Source: Terriglobia bacterium
Lineage (GTDB): Bacteria; Acidobacteriota; Terriglobia; UBA7540
Length of the DNA stretch: 53,045 bases
Assembly (NCBI GenBank): GCA_020072655.1
Contig: JAIQGH010000015.1
Span: forward strand, 1-53,045
Reading direction: 5' to 3'
Shown: positions 46,232 to 53,045 of the stretch, piece by piece
Position numbering within the stretch: position 1 is the first letter of the stretch
Layout of the letters: each line of letters starts with the position of its first letter
Notes under the pieces: generated by a model
Database searches by the model: none
What the model was told of the DNA's origin: nothing
What the model saw: only the letters and a program-made list of their open reading frames with translations
Translations under genes and position numbers: made by a program

Positions 46232-47260
46232 TTGAGGCTTCTCGTCACAGGTGGCGCCGGGTTCATAGGTTCGAACTTCATCCGCTTCCTTTTCCGTCTG
46301 CACCCGGATTACCGGGTTCTCAATCTCGACAAACTGACGTATGCCGGAAACCTCGCGAACCTTTCTGAAGCAGAGACGAGCCCCAATTACTCGTTCCAGA
46401 AAGGTGATATCTGCGATGCCGGGCTCGTCGAGCGTCTGATGCGGACGGGCATCGATGCGGTAGTGCACTTCGCGGCAGAGAGCCACGTGGATCGCAGCAT
46501 CGCCGGCGCACGGGCATTTATAGAAACCAATGTTCTGGGTACCTACACGCTTCTCGACGCGGCACGGCGCCTAAAGATTCCACGCTTCGTGCACGTTTCC
46601 ACTGACGAGGTCTATGGCAGCATGGCCCCTGGTGAGAGCGCCACAGAACAGACGCCGCTCGCGCCCAATAGCCCTTATGGTTCCAGCAAGGCCGCTTCTG
46701 ACTTGGTTGTCCGCAGCTTCTGGAAGACCTTCCAGTTTCCCGCCATCATTACGCGCGCTTCCAACAATTACGGGCCGCATCAGTTCCCTGAGAAATTGAT
46801 CCCGCTGATGATTACGAACGCATTGGAAGGGAAGAAGCTTCCCGTTTACGGTGATGGGATGAACGAGCGGGACTGGATTTATGTGGAAGACCATTGCCGG
46901 GCGATTGATCGTGTCTTGCACGACGGTCGGCCCGGCGAGATTTACAACATCGGGTCCGGCAAGCCGTCGCCCAATCTGGAGATCGTCCGGCGGCTGTTGC
47001 AGATTCTCGGCAAGTCTGACGATCTCATCGAGTTTGTTGCTGACCGGCCGGGGCACGACCGGCGGTACGCTCTCGCGACGGGGAAAATCACTTCCGAACT
47101 GGGTTGGGAACCGGAAGTGGATCTCGCGACAGGCCTCGTTAAGACCGTCGAGTGGTACCGCGATCATTCTGACTGGGTGCAGAAGGCCAAGAGCGGTGAA
47201 TATCGCGAATACTACGACCGCTTCTATGTGAATCGCGGCACCTCTCTTTCCCAAATCTGA
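46232..47260 (+). CDS. rmlB: dTDP-glucose 4,6-dehydratase
   Basis: 342 residues. NAD-binding MRLLVTGGAGFIGSNFIRFL, VHFAAESHVDRSI, STDEVYGSM, the catalytic YGSSKAASDL (Tyr-x-x-x-Lys), NNYGPHQFPEKLIPLM and GDGMNERDWIYVEDH are all typical of RmlB. It converts dTDP-glucose to dTDP-4-keto-6-deoxyglucose. The start is TTG, supported by CAGGA and by the glycine loop lying at residues 7-13, as in all homologues. It is followed six bases later by rmlD. It should use the dTDP-glucose made by the RmlA at 37477-38325. Confidence 0.95.
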   Translation: MRLLVTGGAGFIGSNFIRFLFRLHPDYRVLNLDKLTYAGNLANLSEAETSPNYSFQKGDICDAGLVERLMRTGIDAVVHFAAESHVDRSIAGARAFIETNVLGTYTLLDAARRLKIPRFVHVSTDEVYGSMAPGESATEQTPLAPNSPYGSSKAASDLVVRSFWKTFQFPAIITRASNNYGPHQFPEKLIPLMITNALEGKKLPVYGDGMNERDWIYVEDHCRAIDRVLHDGRPGEIYNIGSGKPSPNLEIVRRLLQILGKSDDLIEFVADRPGHDRRYALATGKITSELGWEPEVDLATGLVKTVEWYRDHSDWVQKAKSGEYREYYDRFYVNRGTSLSQI

Positions 47261-47266
47261 GGGCCC

Positions 47267-48115
47267 GTGCGGATTCTCTTGACAGGAAACAAAGGCATGC
47301 TCGGGCAGGATTTCACGGCCTGGGCATCTCCGCGCCATGAGATTGTGCCTCTGGATCTTCCGGAAGTGGACATCACCGACGCCGACGCTGTAGGCCGGTA
47401 CGCCGCTAGCGCCAAGCCAGAGGCGGTCATTCATGCCGCCGCCTTCACTGCTGTGGATGAGTGCGAACGGCGGCCGGAAGTCGCCTTCGCGATAAACGCG
47501 GAAGGAACGCGCAACGTCGCGCGGGCTACGCGCCTTGCGGGAATCCCCATGCTTTACATCAGCACAGACTATATTTTCGACGGCGAAAAGCCCGCGCCCT
47601 ACGTCGAAACCGACTCGCCCAACCCCATGGGCGTCTACGGCCGCAGCAAGCTGGAAGGTGAGCGACATGTTCGCGAATTGCTTGAGGCCTACTGGATCGT
47701 CCGCACGTCCTGGCTTTTCGGTCCGTACGGGAAGAACTTCGTCGGCACGATTCTCGAGCGGGCACGAGCCGGCGCGACGCTGCGCGTGGTGAACGATCAG
47801 CTCGGTTCTCCAACCTACACCGTGCATCTGGCCGCCGCGCTTGAACAGATCCTTGCCCGAGGGGAATACGGCGTTTACCACGCCACGAACCAGGGCTCCT
47901 GCTCATGGTTTGAGTTCGCGCAGGCGATCGTGCGCGAAGCGGGAATGGACGAATCCATGGTCGCTCCGATTCCCACGTCGGCTTCCGGCCGGTTGGCGCC
48001 CCGACCGCGGAATTCGCGGCTTGCCAACACGCATCTGGAACAACAGGGGCTGGGACTCCTTCCTCCCTGGCAGGAAGGCTTGCGGTGCTATCTCCTTCGT
48101 GAGCGCAGTGGGTGA
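47267..48115 (+). CDS. rmlD: dTDP-4-dehydrorhamnose reductase
   Basis: 282 residues from GTG 47267. ILLTGNKGMLGQDF is the NADPH loop, DAVIHAAAFTAVDECE and STDYIFDGEKPAPYVE lead to the catalytic YGRSKLEGE, and RTSWLFGPYGKNFVGT and QLGSPTYTVHLA are conserved in RmlD. It reduces the rhamnulose intermediate to dTDP-L-rhamnose, but that substrate needs the 3,5-epimerase RmlC, which is not encoded in the window. The gene is in an rmlBD unit, 81 bases before the ligase gene. Confidence 0.93.
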   Translation: MRILLTGNKGMLGQDFTAWASPRHEIVPLDLPEVDITDADAVGRYAASAKPEAVIHAAAFTAVDECERRPEVAFAINAEGTRNVARATRLAGIPMLYISTDYIFDGEKPAPYVETDSPNPMGVYGRSKLEGERHVRELLEAYWIVRTSWLFGPYGKNFVGTILERARAGATLRVVNDQLGSPTYTVHLAAALEQILARGEYGVYHATNQGSCSWFEFAQAIVREAGMDESMVAPIPTSASGRLAPRPRNSRLANTHLEQQGLGLLPPWQEGLRCYLLRERSG

Positions 48116-48196
48116 TGCTGAGCGGAAGAGGCGCGAGCCAGATTCCCCACGCGCCCTTCGCACCGGACCCTAGACTCTGCACCTAGGACCACGCTG

Positions 48197-49588
48197 ATGA
48201 ACAATCGAATGGAAGTCGTTCTGGCTCTGGTGATCGTCGGCGCCACGCTCGCTTTCGGAGGCGTCCAGGTCATTACCTATTCGCTCATGGAGGTCGTGCT
48301 GTTTGCTCTCGCCCTGACTCTCTTGTGGAAGCAAGCCCAGCGCGGCGAAATCCGTCTAGCCCTTCCGGTCTGGCCGATCCTGTTTGTGCTCCTCGTGGTT
48401 CTGCAAGTTGTCCCGCTGCCCACCGCTCTGGCGGGTCGCCTTTCTCCGGGCCGGCTTGAAGATTTCAAGCTCGCCGGGGCGACCCCTTCTTGGACCACGC
48501 TGAGTGTGTACCCCCATGCGACCCTGGTGACCTTGATGCGCCTGCTCGCCTACCTCTGTGCCTTTGTGCTTGCGGCCTCCGCCTTCGACTTCCGCAAACG
48601 CCGGAGCACTTTGCTGCGTGTCCTCATTCTGCTGGGTTGCTTTGAGGCTGCCTACGGAATCGTGCAGTACGTCACCGGCTGGCAGAAGATCTTTACCTAC
48701 ACGAAGAAGTTCGATTTGGAGGAAGCCACGGGGACCTTCATCAACCGCAACCACTTTGCGGGTTTTCTCGAGCTGGTTCTGCCTTTCGTGCTGGCTTACG
48801 CGTTCTACCACTTCCAGGCGTGGTCACTCCGCCGTTATTCCGGGGAATCGGGCCGGTCGTCAGGGCGCGGTGGACCCGCCCAAGTTCTCTTCTTCGCCTT
48901 CCTCACCGTTTTCCTGGTCGTCGCCGTGATTTTTTCGCGATCCCGCATGGGAATCCTAGTGACGGCCTTCGCCCTCATGGCAGTGGCTCTGCTGGCCCAG
49001 CTGCGCGTGGGGGGCAGAGTTTGGGTGCTGGGGATATTGCTCTTTATCGGGTGCGTGGTGGGATACGGCCTGTGGATCGGGCTAGGTCCGGTGCTGGCGC
49101 GATTTGAGTTGGTGGGCGAGCCGGGCTATCTGCGCATCGAAGGAAGGCTCTCGATCTGGGCGGATGTCTTGCGGCTGATTCGGCAATCTCCTCCGCTGGG
49201 ATTCGGACTCGGAACCTTCGAGGTCGTGTATCGTGGGTACCAGACGGCAACGGTCAACTTCAGTGTCGAGCACGCGCACAATGACTATCTCGAATTTGTC
49301 TCGGACACTGGGATTGTCGGGGCCGTGCTGCTCTTCCTGCCTATTTTCTACCTCTTGGCCAGGATGGTCATTTCCTTCCTGGATGACCCGCGCACCTACC
49401 GGCGCGCCGTGACGCTGGGGTGTATCGGCAGCACTCTGGCGATCCTGCTGCACAGTGTGACGGACTTCAACCTGCAGATTCCCGCCAACGCCCTTGTCTT
49501 CGCTGTGGTTCTTGGCATCGGCTATAAGGTGGCCTGCCTCGACCGGCACGTGGACTCGGACGCGGGGCAGGAGCCAATCGGCCGCTGA
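48197..49588 (+). CDS. O-antigen ligase family protein
   Basis: 463 residues with about 11 membrane helices. The features shared with WaaL-type ligases and polymerases are NRNHFAGFLELVLPFVLAYA, the periplasmic-loop region EHAHNDYLEFVSDTGIVGA and HSVTDFNLQIPANALVFAVV near the end. It is the intact equivalent of the pseudogene at 39361-40672 and shares its HxxNDY loop and the NRNH motif. It should transfer or join lipid-linked glycan in the periplasm. It is preceded by rmlD and is convergent with the second TPR/jelly-roll gene, whose stop lies 41 bases beyond its own. ATG 48197 lies in a run of AT-rich leader with no strong ribosome site. Confidence 0.85.
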   Translation: MNNRMEVVLALVIVGATLAFGGVQVITYSLMEVVLFALALTLLWKQAQRGEIRLALPVWPILFVLLVVLQVVPLPTALAGRLSPGRLEDFKLAGATPSWTTLSVYPHATLVTLMRLLAYLCAFVLAASAFDFRKRRSTLLRVLILLGCFEAAYGIVQYVTGWQKIFTYTKKFDLEEATGTFINRNHFAGFLELVLPFVLAYAFYHFQAWSLRRYSGESGRSSGRGGPAQVLFFAFLTVFLVVAVIFSRSRMGILVTAFALMAVALLAQLRVGGRVWVLGILLFIGCVVGYGLWIGLGPVLARFELVGEPGYLRIEGRLSIWADVLRLIRQSPPLGFGLGTFEVVYRGYQTATVNFSVEHAHNDYLEFVSDTGIVGAVLLFLPIFYLLARMVISFLDDPRTYRRAVTLGCIGSTLAILLHSVTDFNLQIPANALVFAVVLGIGYKVACLDRHVDSDAGQEPIGR

Positions 49589-49629
49589 CGGCATTGCCGG
49601 TTCTGCAAAAAGAGGGGAGCGGGAGAAAC

Positions 49630-50934
49630 CTATCGCGCGCGGGCTACTTCGGTCGGGAGGGGCGTTAAGGAGACGTCGTCCACCCAGACCTTGCCGGCGA
49701 TGAGGTTATCGAGCTTGGTGCTCGGCAGGCGGACGACCCCGACCACGACCAATGCAGTCTTCGGGCCCGTCGAGAAATCCAGGATGACCTGCGACCACCC
49801 GCTGCTCGTGCCCGTCAACGCCTCCGAAAACTTCATGAGTGCGGAGGGGTCGTAGGCGTCGCGGACCTCCAGTCGAGGCCCGCTGTCGGTGGTGATCCCG
49901 TCCGTCTTAAGGAAACCGGTCAGCCGATAGGAGCGCCCCGGGGAAACCCGCACATACTGATAGGCGTTCTGGTAATTCACATTTTCCTTCCCGGAAAACA
50001 CGATCAGCAGGGCGCGGCTGGGGGAATGGAAGTTGCTTCCTTCAAGGCCCGCATAAATGCCTTCGCGCGGGTAGACCCGCCAGTCGAAACCCATGTTCAG
50101 CAGGTCTTCCTCGAAGTCGCCGTTGACGATGAGGTTGTCGGCACGGGGCTGGTAGATGGGTTTGATCAAGCCCTTCTTTTGAAGGTCCTTCCAGACCAGG
50201 GCGGCCTCCTCGGGCAATCGCGCGACGATCAAGCCGTCGAAATAGCCCCCCACACTGCCGGGCGGAAACTTCTCGGGGCTCGCGGCGATCCGCCTCCAGA
50301 CCTCTTCCGCCTCCGGGTACTGCTGTTGGGAGAGCAGGTAGTAGAGGTAGTCCATCTCCGTCCCGACTTTTTCCGGAATCAGCTCGCGCAAAATCTTCGC
50401 CCCATCGTCACTGGCCTTCCAGGCCGTGCTGAAGAGAATCCGGTTGTACTCCCCGCTGCCGGCCAGCACCGTCTTGAAGTGACGGAAGGCCTCATCGACA
50501 TCGCCGTGCAGCAGAAAGAAATTGCCGATGACCCACTGCACGGCGGGCAAGTGGGGGGCCAAGGAATCGGCGCGGCGCAAACTGGCCTCGGCGGCCATGG
50601 AGTTGCCCTGGAAGCCCTGCGCCGCGGAGAGCTCCAGCCAGGGCTGCGGGTCGCGCGGATTCAAGCGTGCGCTGACGAGCAGTTGCGCCATCGCCAGGTC
50701 GGGGTTCATCTCTTCCAGAGAGTATTGTGCCAAGCGGGCGAGGCGCAGATGGTATTCCGAATTGCCGGGATCGAGGCGAACGGCGAGCCGCAGGCTCTTG
50801 ATTGTGGGCCGGCGTGCAAGCTGGTCGGCGATGCACGCCCTCGTCACCCAGACGGAGAGATAGAGGAAGGCCACCAGCCCGGCGAGCACCACCACCCGCC
50901 GGCCCAGGAGACTGTTCAGAGGAAGGTGCGCCAT
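49630..50934 (-). CDS. Membrane-anchored TPR protein with jelly-roll C-terminus, second copy
   Basis: 434 residues. Membrane helix at about 11-29 (RRVVVLAGLVAFLYLSVWV), then tetratricopeptide-like pairs: RLDPGNSEYHLRLARLAQYS, NPRDPQPWLELSAAQG and LAPHLPAVQWVIGNFFLLHG. The C-terminal beta-sandwich from about 265 shares with the 40660-42066 protein NGDFEEDLLNMGFDWRV, GITTDSGPRLEV and WVDDVSL; the two are paralogues. In carbohydrate-binding modules this fold binds glycan, so the protein could hold the nascent polymer at the ligase. Both copies adjoin an O-antigen ligase gene. ATG 50934 has GGAAGG twelve bases before it. Convergent with the intact ligase. Confidence 0.75.
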   Translation of the reverse strand: MAHLPLNSLLGRRVVVLAGLVAFLYLSVWVTRACIADQLARRPTIKSLRLAVRLDPGNSEYHLRLARLAQYSLEEMNPDLAMAQLLVSARLNPRDPQPWLELSAAQGFQGNSMAAEASLRRADSLAPHLPAVQWVIGNFFLLHGDVDEAFRHFKTVLAGSGEYNRILFSTAWKASDDGAKILRELIPEKVGTEMDYLYYLLSQQQYPEAEEVWRRIAASPEKFPPGSVGGYFDGLIVARLPEEAALVWKDLQKKGLIKPIYQPRADNLIVNGDFEEDLLNMGFDWRVYPREGIYAGLEGSNFHSPSRALLIVFSGKENVNYQNAYQYVRVSPGRSYRLTGFLKTDGITTDSGPRLEVRDAYDPSALMKFSEALTGTSSGWSQVILDFSTGPKTALVVVGVVRLPSTKLDNLIAGKVWVDDVSLTPLPTEVARAR

Positions 50935-51064
50935 GGAATGATCCCGCTCGGCTTAAGTTCGCGGGCGGCGCGCAAGCAATTTGCCCGTTCGCCTCGAGCG
51001 CAAGGGACCGAGCGCGCTATCCTAGCAGAATGGCGGCGGGAAAAGAACCGCCGCACTGCGGAGG

Positions 51065-51793
51065 TCAATTGATCCACCGCCCCCGGTCGTCCCGGCGCTC
51101 GTGGTTGCGCATGAAAGTCTCGAATTTGCGACGCAGCCGGGCTCGCCGCCAATCGTGATACCGAAGCTGCAGGTGGAAGGGCAAACCGGCGCCGCGCAGG
51201 TAAAGGAAGCCCACCAGCATTCCGCCCAGGTGGGCGACGTGGCTGACACTGGATCCCGGCGTCTGAAATGAGCTGACGAATTCAATCAGGCCCATCACCA
51301 GCACGAACCATTTTGCCTTGACTGGGATCAGCATCCAGAGGTAGATGGGCCGATTGGGAAACAAGAGGCCATAGGCGAGGAGGACGCCGTACACCGCGCC
51401 GGAATTGCCGATGGTCGTCGTGATGGCGGCAGGTTGCAGGAGAACGTCGAAGACGCCGGCGCCGACGCCCGTCAAGAAGAAGTAGGTCAGAAAGCGCCGC
51501 GAGCCCCACGTACGCTCGAGGTCGGCCCCGAACATCCAGAGCGCAAACAAGTTGAAGATGATGTGGAAGAAACCGGCATGCAGAAACAGGTACGTAACCG
51601 GTTGCCACAAATAGAGTCGATGCGTGACAAAATAAGGCCGGAGACCGAACACCTGGTAGGGAAGCACAAAGCCGAAAATCTGCGCGGGAAGATACGTTAG
51701 CAGGAAGATCGCCGACGTGATGATGATGAGATAGCGCACCATCCACGTCAGCGGCGGGCCGAACGATACTTGCACGTCGCGATAACGGGGCAT
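51065..51793 (-). CDS. Rhomboid family intramembrane serine protease
   Basis: 242 residues from ATG 51793 (MPRYRDVQVSFGPPLTWM); the open frame extends into a repeat upstream and is not coding. Six membrane helices. The rhomboid marks are WQPVTYLFLHAGFFHIIFNL in the first active-site region, WG..RFLTYFFLTG, GNSGAVYGVLLAY with the catalytic serine in GxSx, and SHVAHLGGMLVGFL with the catalytic histidine. The Ser-His dyad is intact. It cleaves membrane-spanning substrates within the inner membrane. The C-terminal tail is basic and arginine-rich (LRYHDWRRARLRRKFE). Lies 130 bases from the TPR gene start and is not obviously part of the glycan units. Confidence 0.85.
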   Translation of the reverse strand: MPRYRDVQVSFGPPLTWMVRYLIIITSAIFLLTYLPAQIFGFVLPYQVFGLRPYFVTHRLYLWQPVTYLFLHAGFFHIIFNLFALWMFGADLERTWGSRRFLTYFFLTGVGAGVFDVLLQPAAITTTIGNSGAVYGVLLAYGLLFPNRPIYLWMLIPVKAKWFVLVMGLIEFVSSFQTPGSSVSHVAHLGGMLVGFLYLRGAGLPFHLQLRYHDWRRARLRRKFETFMRNHERRDDRGRWIN

Positions 51794-51835
51794 CCCTTCC
51801 AGACTACCACAGGAGGGACGGAGGAAGGCAGAGGG

Positions 51836-51944
51836 GTAGATGGTAGAAGGTAGATAGCATATGGGGAAAGGCCGCGCCGAACCAGAACCCTCATCTTCAC
51901 GGCATACCGTCTCGCGGGAGCCCCGTATGCCTTCTACCATCTAC
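51836..51944. repeat. Long inverted repeat upstream of the rhomboid gene
   Basis: Perfect 15-base arms, GTAGATGGTAGAAGG (51836-51850) and CCTTCTACCATCTAC (51930-51944), enclosing a further pair GGCATAC (51901-51907) and GTATGCC (51925-51931). The arms contain the GGTAGAtgGTAGA motif repeated. It fills the 160-base gap between the rhomboid and OPT genes and would form a cruciform or terminator-like structure, but there is no T-tract. Confidence 0.6.
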
Positions 51945-51956
51945 CATATTCCGGAC

Positions 51957-53045
51957 TTACTCCAGCTTCCTCCGTCCGACGGCGAACAGCGCTGAAGCCA
52001 TGGCGATGAAGACCACCAACCCGAACAGGCTCGAAGCGGACAGTGCGGGCCAATACCTGGTTCCGATGGCCATTTTGCGCTCGAGTTCGAAGCCGACGAT
52101 GGCGGCCAGGGTCAAACCGCCGATCGATCCTCCGGCAATCAGCCCGGCGGCAAAGAGCGCGCCGCTCGACACCTCGCCCTCCTGCCGCTTGGTGATCCAT
52201 TGCAGCAGCCAGTTCACGACGCCCCCGCAGAAGATCGGCGCCGTCGTAGCGATCGGCAGATAAGACCCCACGGCGAAGGCCAGGGAGCGCACACCGCACA
52301 ACTCCAGCACTACCACAATGAAGACCCCGAGCAGAACCAGGCCCCAGGGCAGGCTTCGGCGAAGGATGCCGTTGATGACCGTGCTCATCAGCACCGCTTG
52401 CGGGGCGGGGAGGCGGTCGGAGCCGATCCCCACGCGCTGCTGGAAGTCGATGCGCTTGGCAGCTGGGTCGTAAAGATACCGCCCGTCGGGAATCGTATGC
52501 GAGCCGATCACGTTGATGAGTTGGTAGGTCTTTCCCGCCTGGACCATGTCGCCCACAACGCGCATCTCTGGAGTGATTTCTACGTTCGCAATGGACTGCG
52601 GAATAACGCGCGTGTAAGCGCGATTGAGAAGCACCAGCGTGAAGCCGACCACTAGCACCGAGGTGAGCGCCCCAACGATCATGCCGATCTCGGCGTTACG
52701 CGGTGTAGCTCCCACCAGGAAGCCGGCCTTGAGCGATTGCGATGTCGCTCCGCCGACCGCCGCCGCGATGCAGACGATGGCGCCCACGGAGAGAGCCACG
52801 GCGGGATACGCGCCGGAGGTCCAACCCGCCGCCACAAAGAGCAGCGCGGTGAGCATTAGGGTGGCGATCGTCATGCCCGAAATCGGATTGGCCGACGCGC
52901 CGATAAGCCCCACGATGCGCGCTGAAACGGTGACAAAGAGAAAGCCGAAAATGACCACCAGGATCGACGCGAAGAAGTTCCCGCTTACGCCCGGATTGAC
53001 GCGGAAGGCCAACAGCGCCCAAACGATCAGAATCATCACCAGCGA
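51957..53045 (-). CDS. OPT-family oligopeptide transporter, partial (5' end outside window)
   Basis: The frame is open through the right edge; the visible 363 residues are the C-terminal part. Around eight membrane helices separate loops with the family signatures NPISGMTIATLMLTALLF, GATSQSLKAGFLVGATPRN and CGGVVNWLLQWITKRQEGEV near the end. OPT transporters import small peptides or metal chelates with protons at the inner membrane. The central loop VGDMVQAGKTYQLINVIGS and the IPDGRYLYDPAAKRI stretch are of the type in bacterial OPT proteins. Substrate unknown. Truncated only by the window edge. Confidence 0.82.
   Translation of the reverse strand, partial: SLVMILIVWALLAFRVNPGVSGNFFASILVVIFGFLFVTVSARIVGLIGASANPISGMTIATLMLTALLFVAAGWTSGAYPAVALSVGAIVCIAAAVGGATSQSLKAGFLVGATPRNAEIGMIVGALTSVLVVGFTLVLLNRAYTRVIPQSIANVEITPEMRVVGDMVQAGKTYQLINVIGSHTIPDGRYLYDPAAKRIDFQQRVGIGSDRLPAPQAVLMSTVINGILRRSLPWGLVLLGVFIVVVLELCGVRSLAFAVGSYLPIATTAPIFCGGVVNWLLQWITKRQEGEVSSGALFAAGLIAGGSIGGLTLAAIVGFELERKMAIGTRYWPALSASSLFGLVVFIAMASALFAVGRRKLE

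Noticed and set aside
50026-51072. 348-codon plus-strand open frame over the TPR protein
   Set aside because: Shadow of the TPR/jelly-roll gene; no known domain.

Overview
The window is a high-GC bacterial chromosome segment. Gene content and repeat families suggest an acidobacterium: short dispersed repeats of the GTCATTCTGAGC...CAGGGTGAC type, palindromic elements beginning CTGTAGCGGCGG, a FecR-like protein with a polyglycine tail, and Gram-negative Wza/Wzc-type export. The taxonomic call is inference; no rRNA or marker gene lies in the window. No rRNA, tRNA or CRISPR array was found.

Layout. (1) 1-2958: end of an arginine repressor gene, then argG and argH with overlapping stop and start. 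(2) 3061-5466: metallophosphoesterase and two coupled hypothetical membrane proteins, preceded by a 20-codon ORF with a near-perfect Shine-Dalgarno. (3) 5761-12856: a decaying region. It holds a nucleotide-sugar dehydrogenase with an internal deletion and frameshift, a DegT aminotransferase with no ordinary start at its conserved N-terminus, a second nucleotide-sugar dehydrogenase lacking its NAD-binding N-terminus, two hypothetical genes, and a DNA methyltransferase split into two remnants around a secreted peptidoglycan-binding-like gene. At least four short repeat families lie between these genes, one inserted in frame into the methyltransferase remnant. (4) 13002-14767: polysaccharide deacetylase and a membrane PAS protein. 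(5) 14801-22320: first glycan island (two family-2 glycosyltransferases, one fused to a deacetylase; a flippase; two methyltransferases; an FAD amine-oxidase-like protein).

(6) 22773-38325: a long plus-strand exopolysaccharide operon. It runs: Wza-like export protein, Wzc-like tyrosine autokinase, polyprenyl-phosphate sugar transferase, flippase, GT4, Wzy-like polymerase, methyltransferase, two more GT4, gmd, rmd, rmlA. A candidate promoter with a perfect inverted repeat precedes it. (7) 38481-45983: a minus-strand second set: PilZ protein, Wza-like, Wzc-like, a TPR/jelly-roll protein, a broken O-antigen ligase and, separately, a FecR-like protein. (8) 46232-50934: rmlB, rmlD and an intact O-antigen ligase on plus, facing a second TPR/jelly-roll paralogue on minus. 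(9) 51065-53045: rhomboid protease and a partial OPT-family transporter.

Working model: GDP-D-rhamnose (Gmd/Rmd) and dTDP-L-rhamnose (RmlA, RmlB, RmlD; RmlC not in the window) supply repeat units. These are started by the polyprenyl sugar transferase, extended by GT4 and GT2 enzymes, flipped by Wzx-like proteins and polymerised by Wzy. Export would go through one or both Wza/Wzc pairs, with the PilZ protein as a possible c-di-GMP input. The least familiar part is the pairing of O-antigen ligase genes with membrane-anchored TPR proteins that end in a carbohydrate-binding-like jelly roll; it occurs twice, once with a broken ligase.
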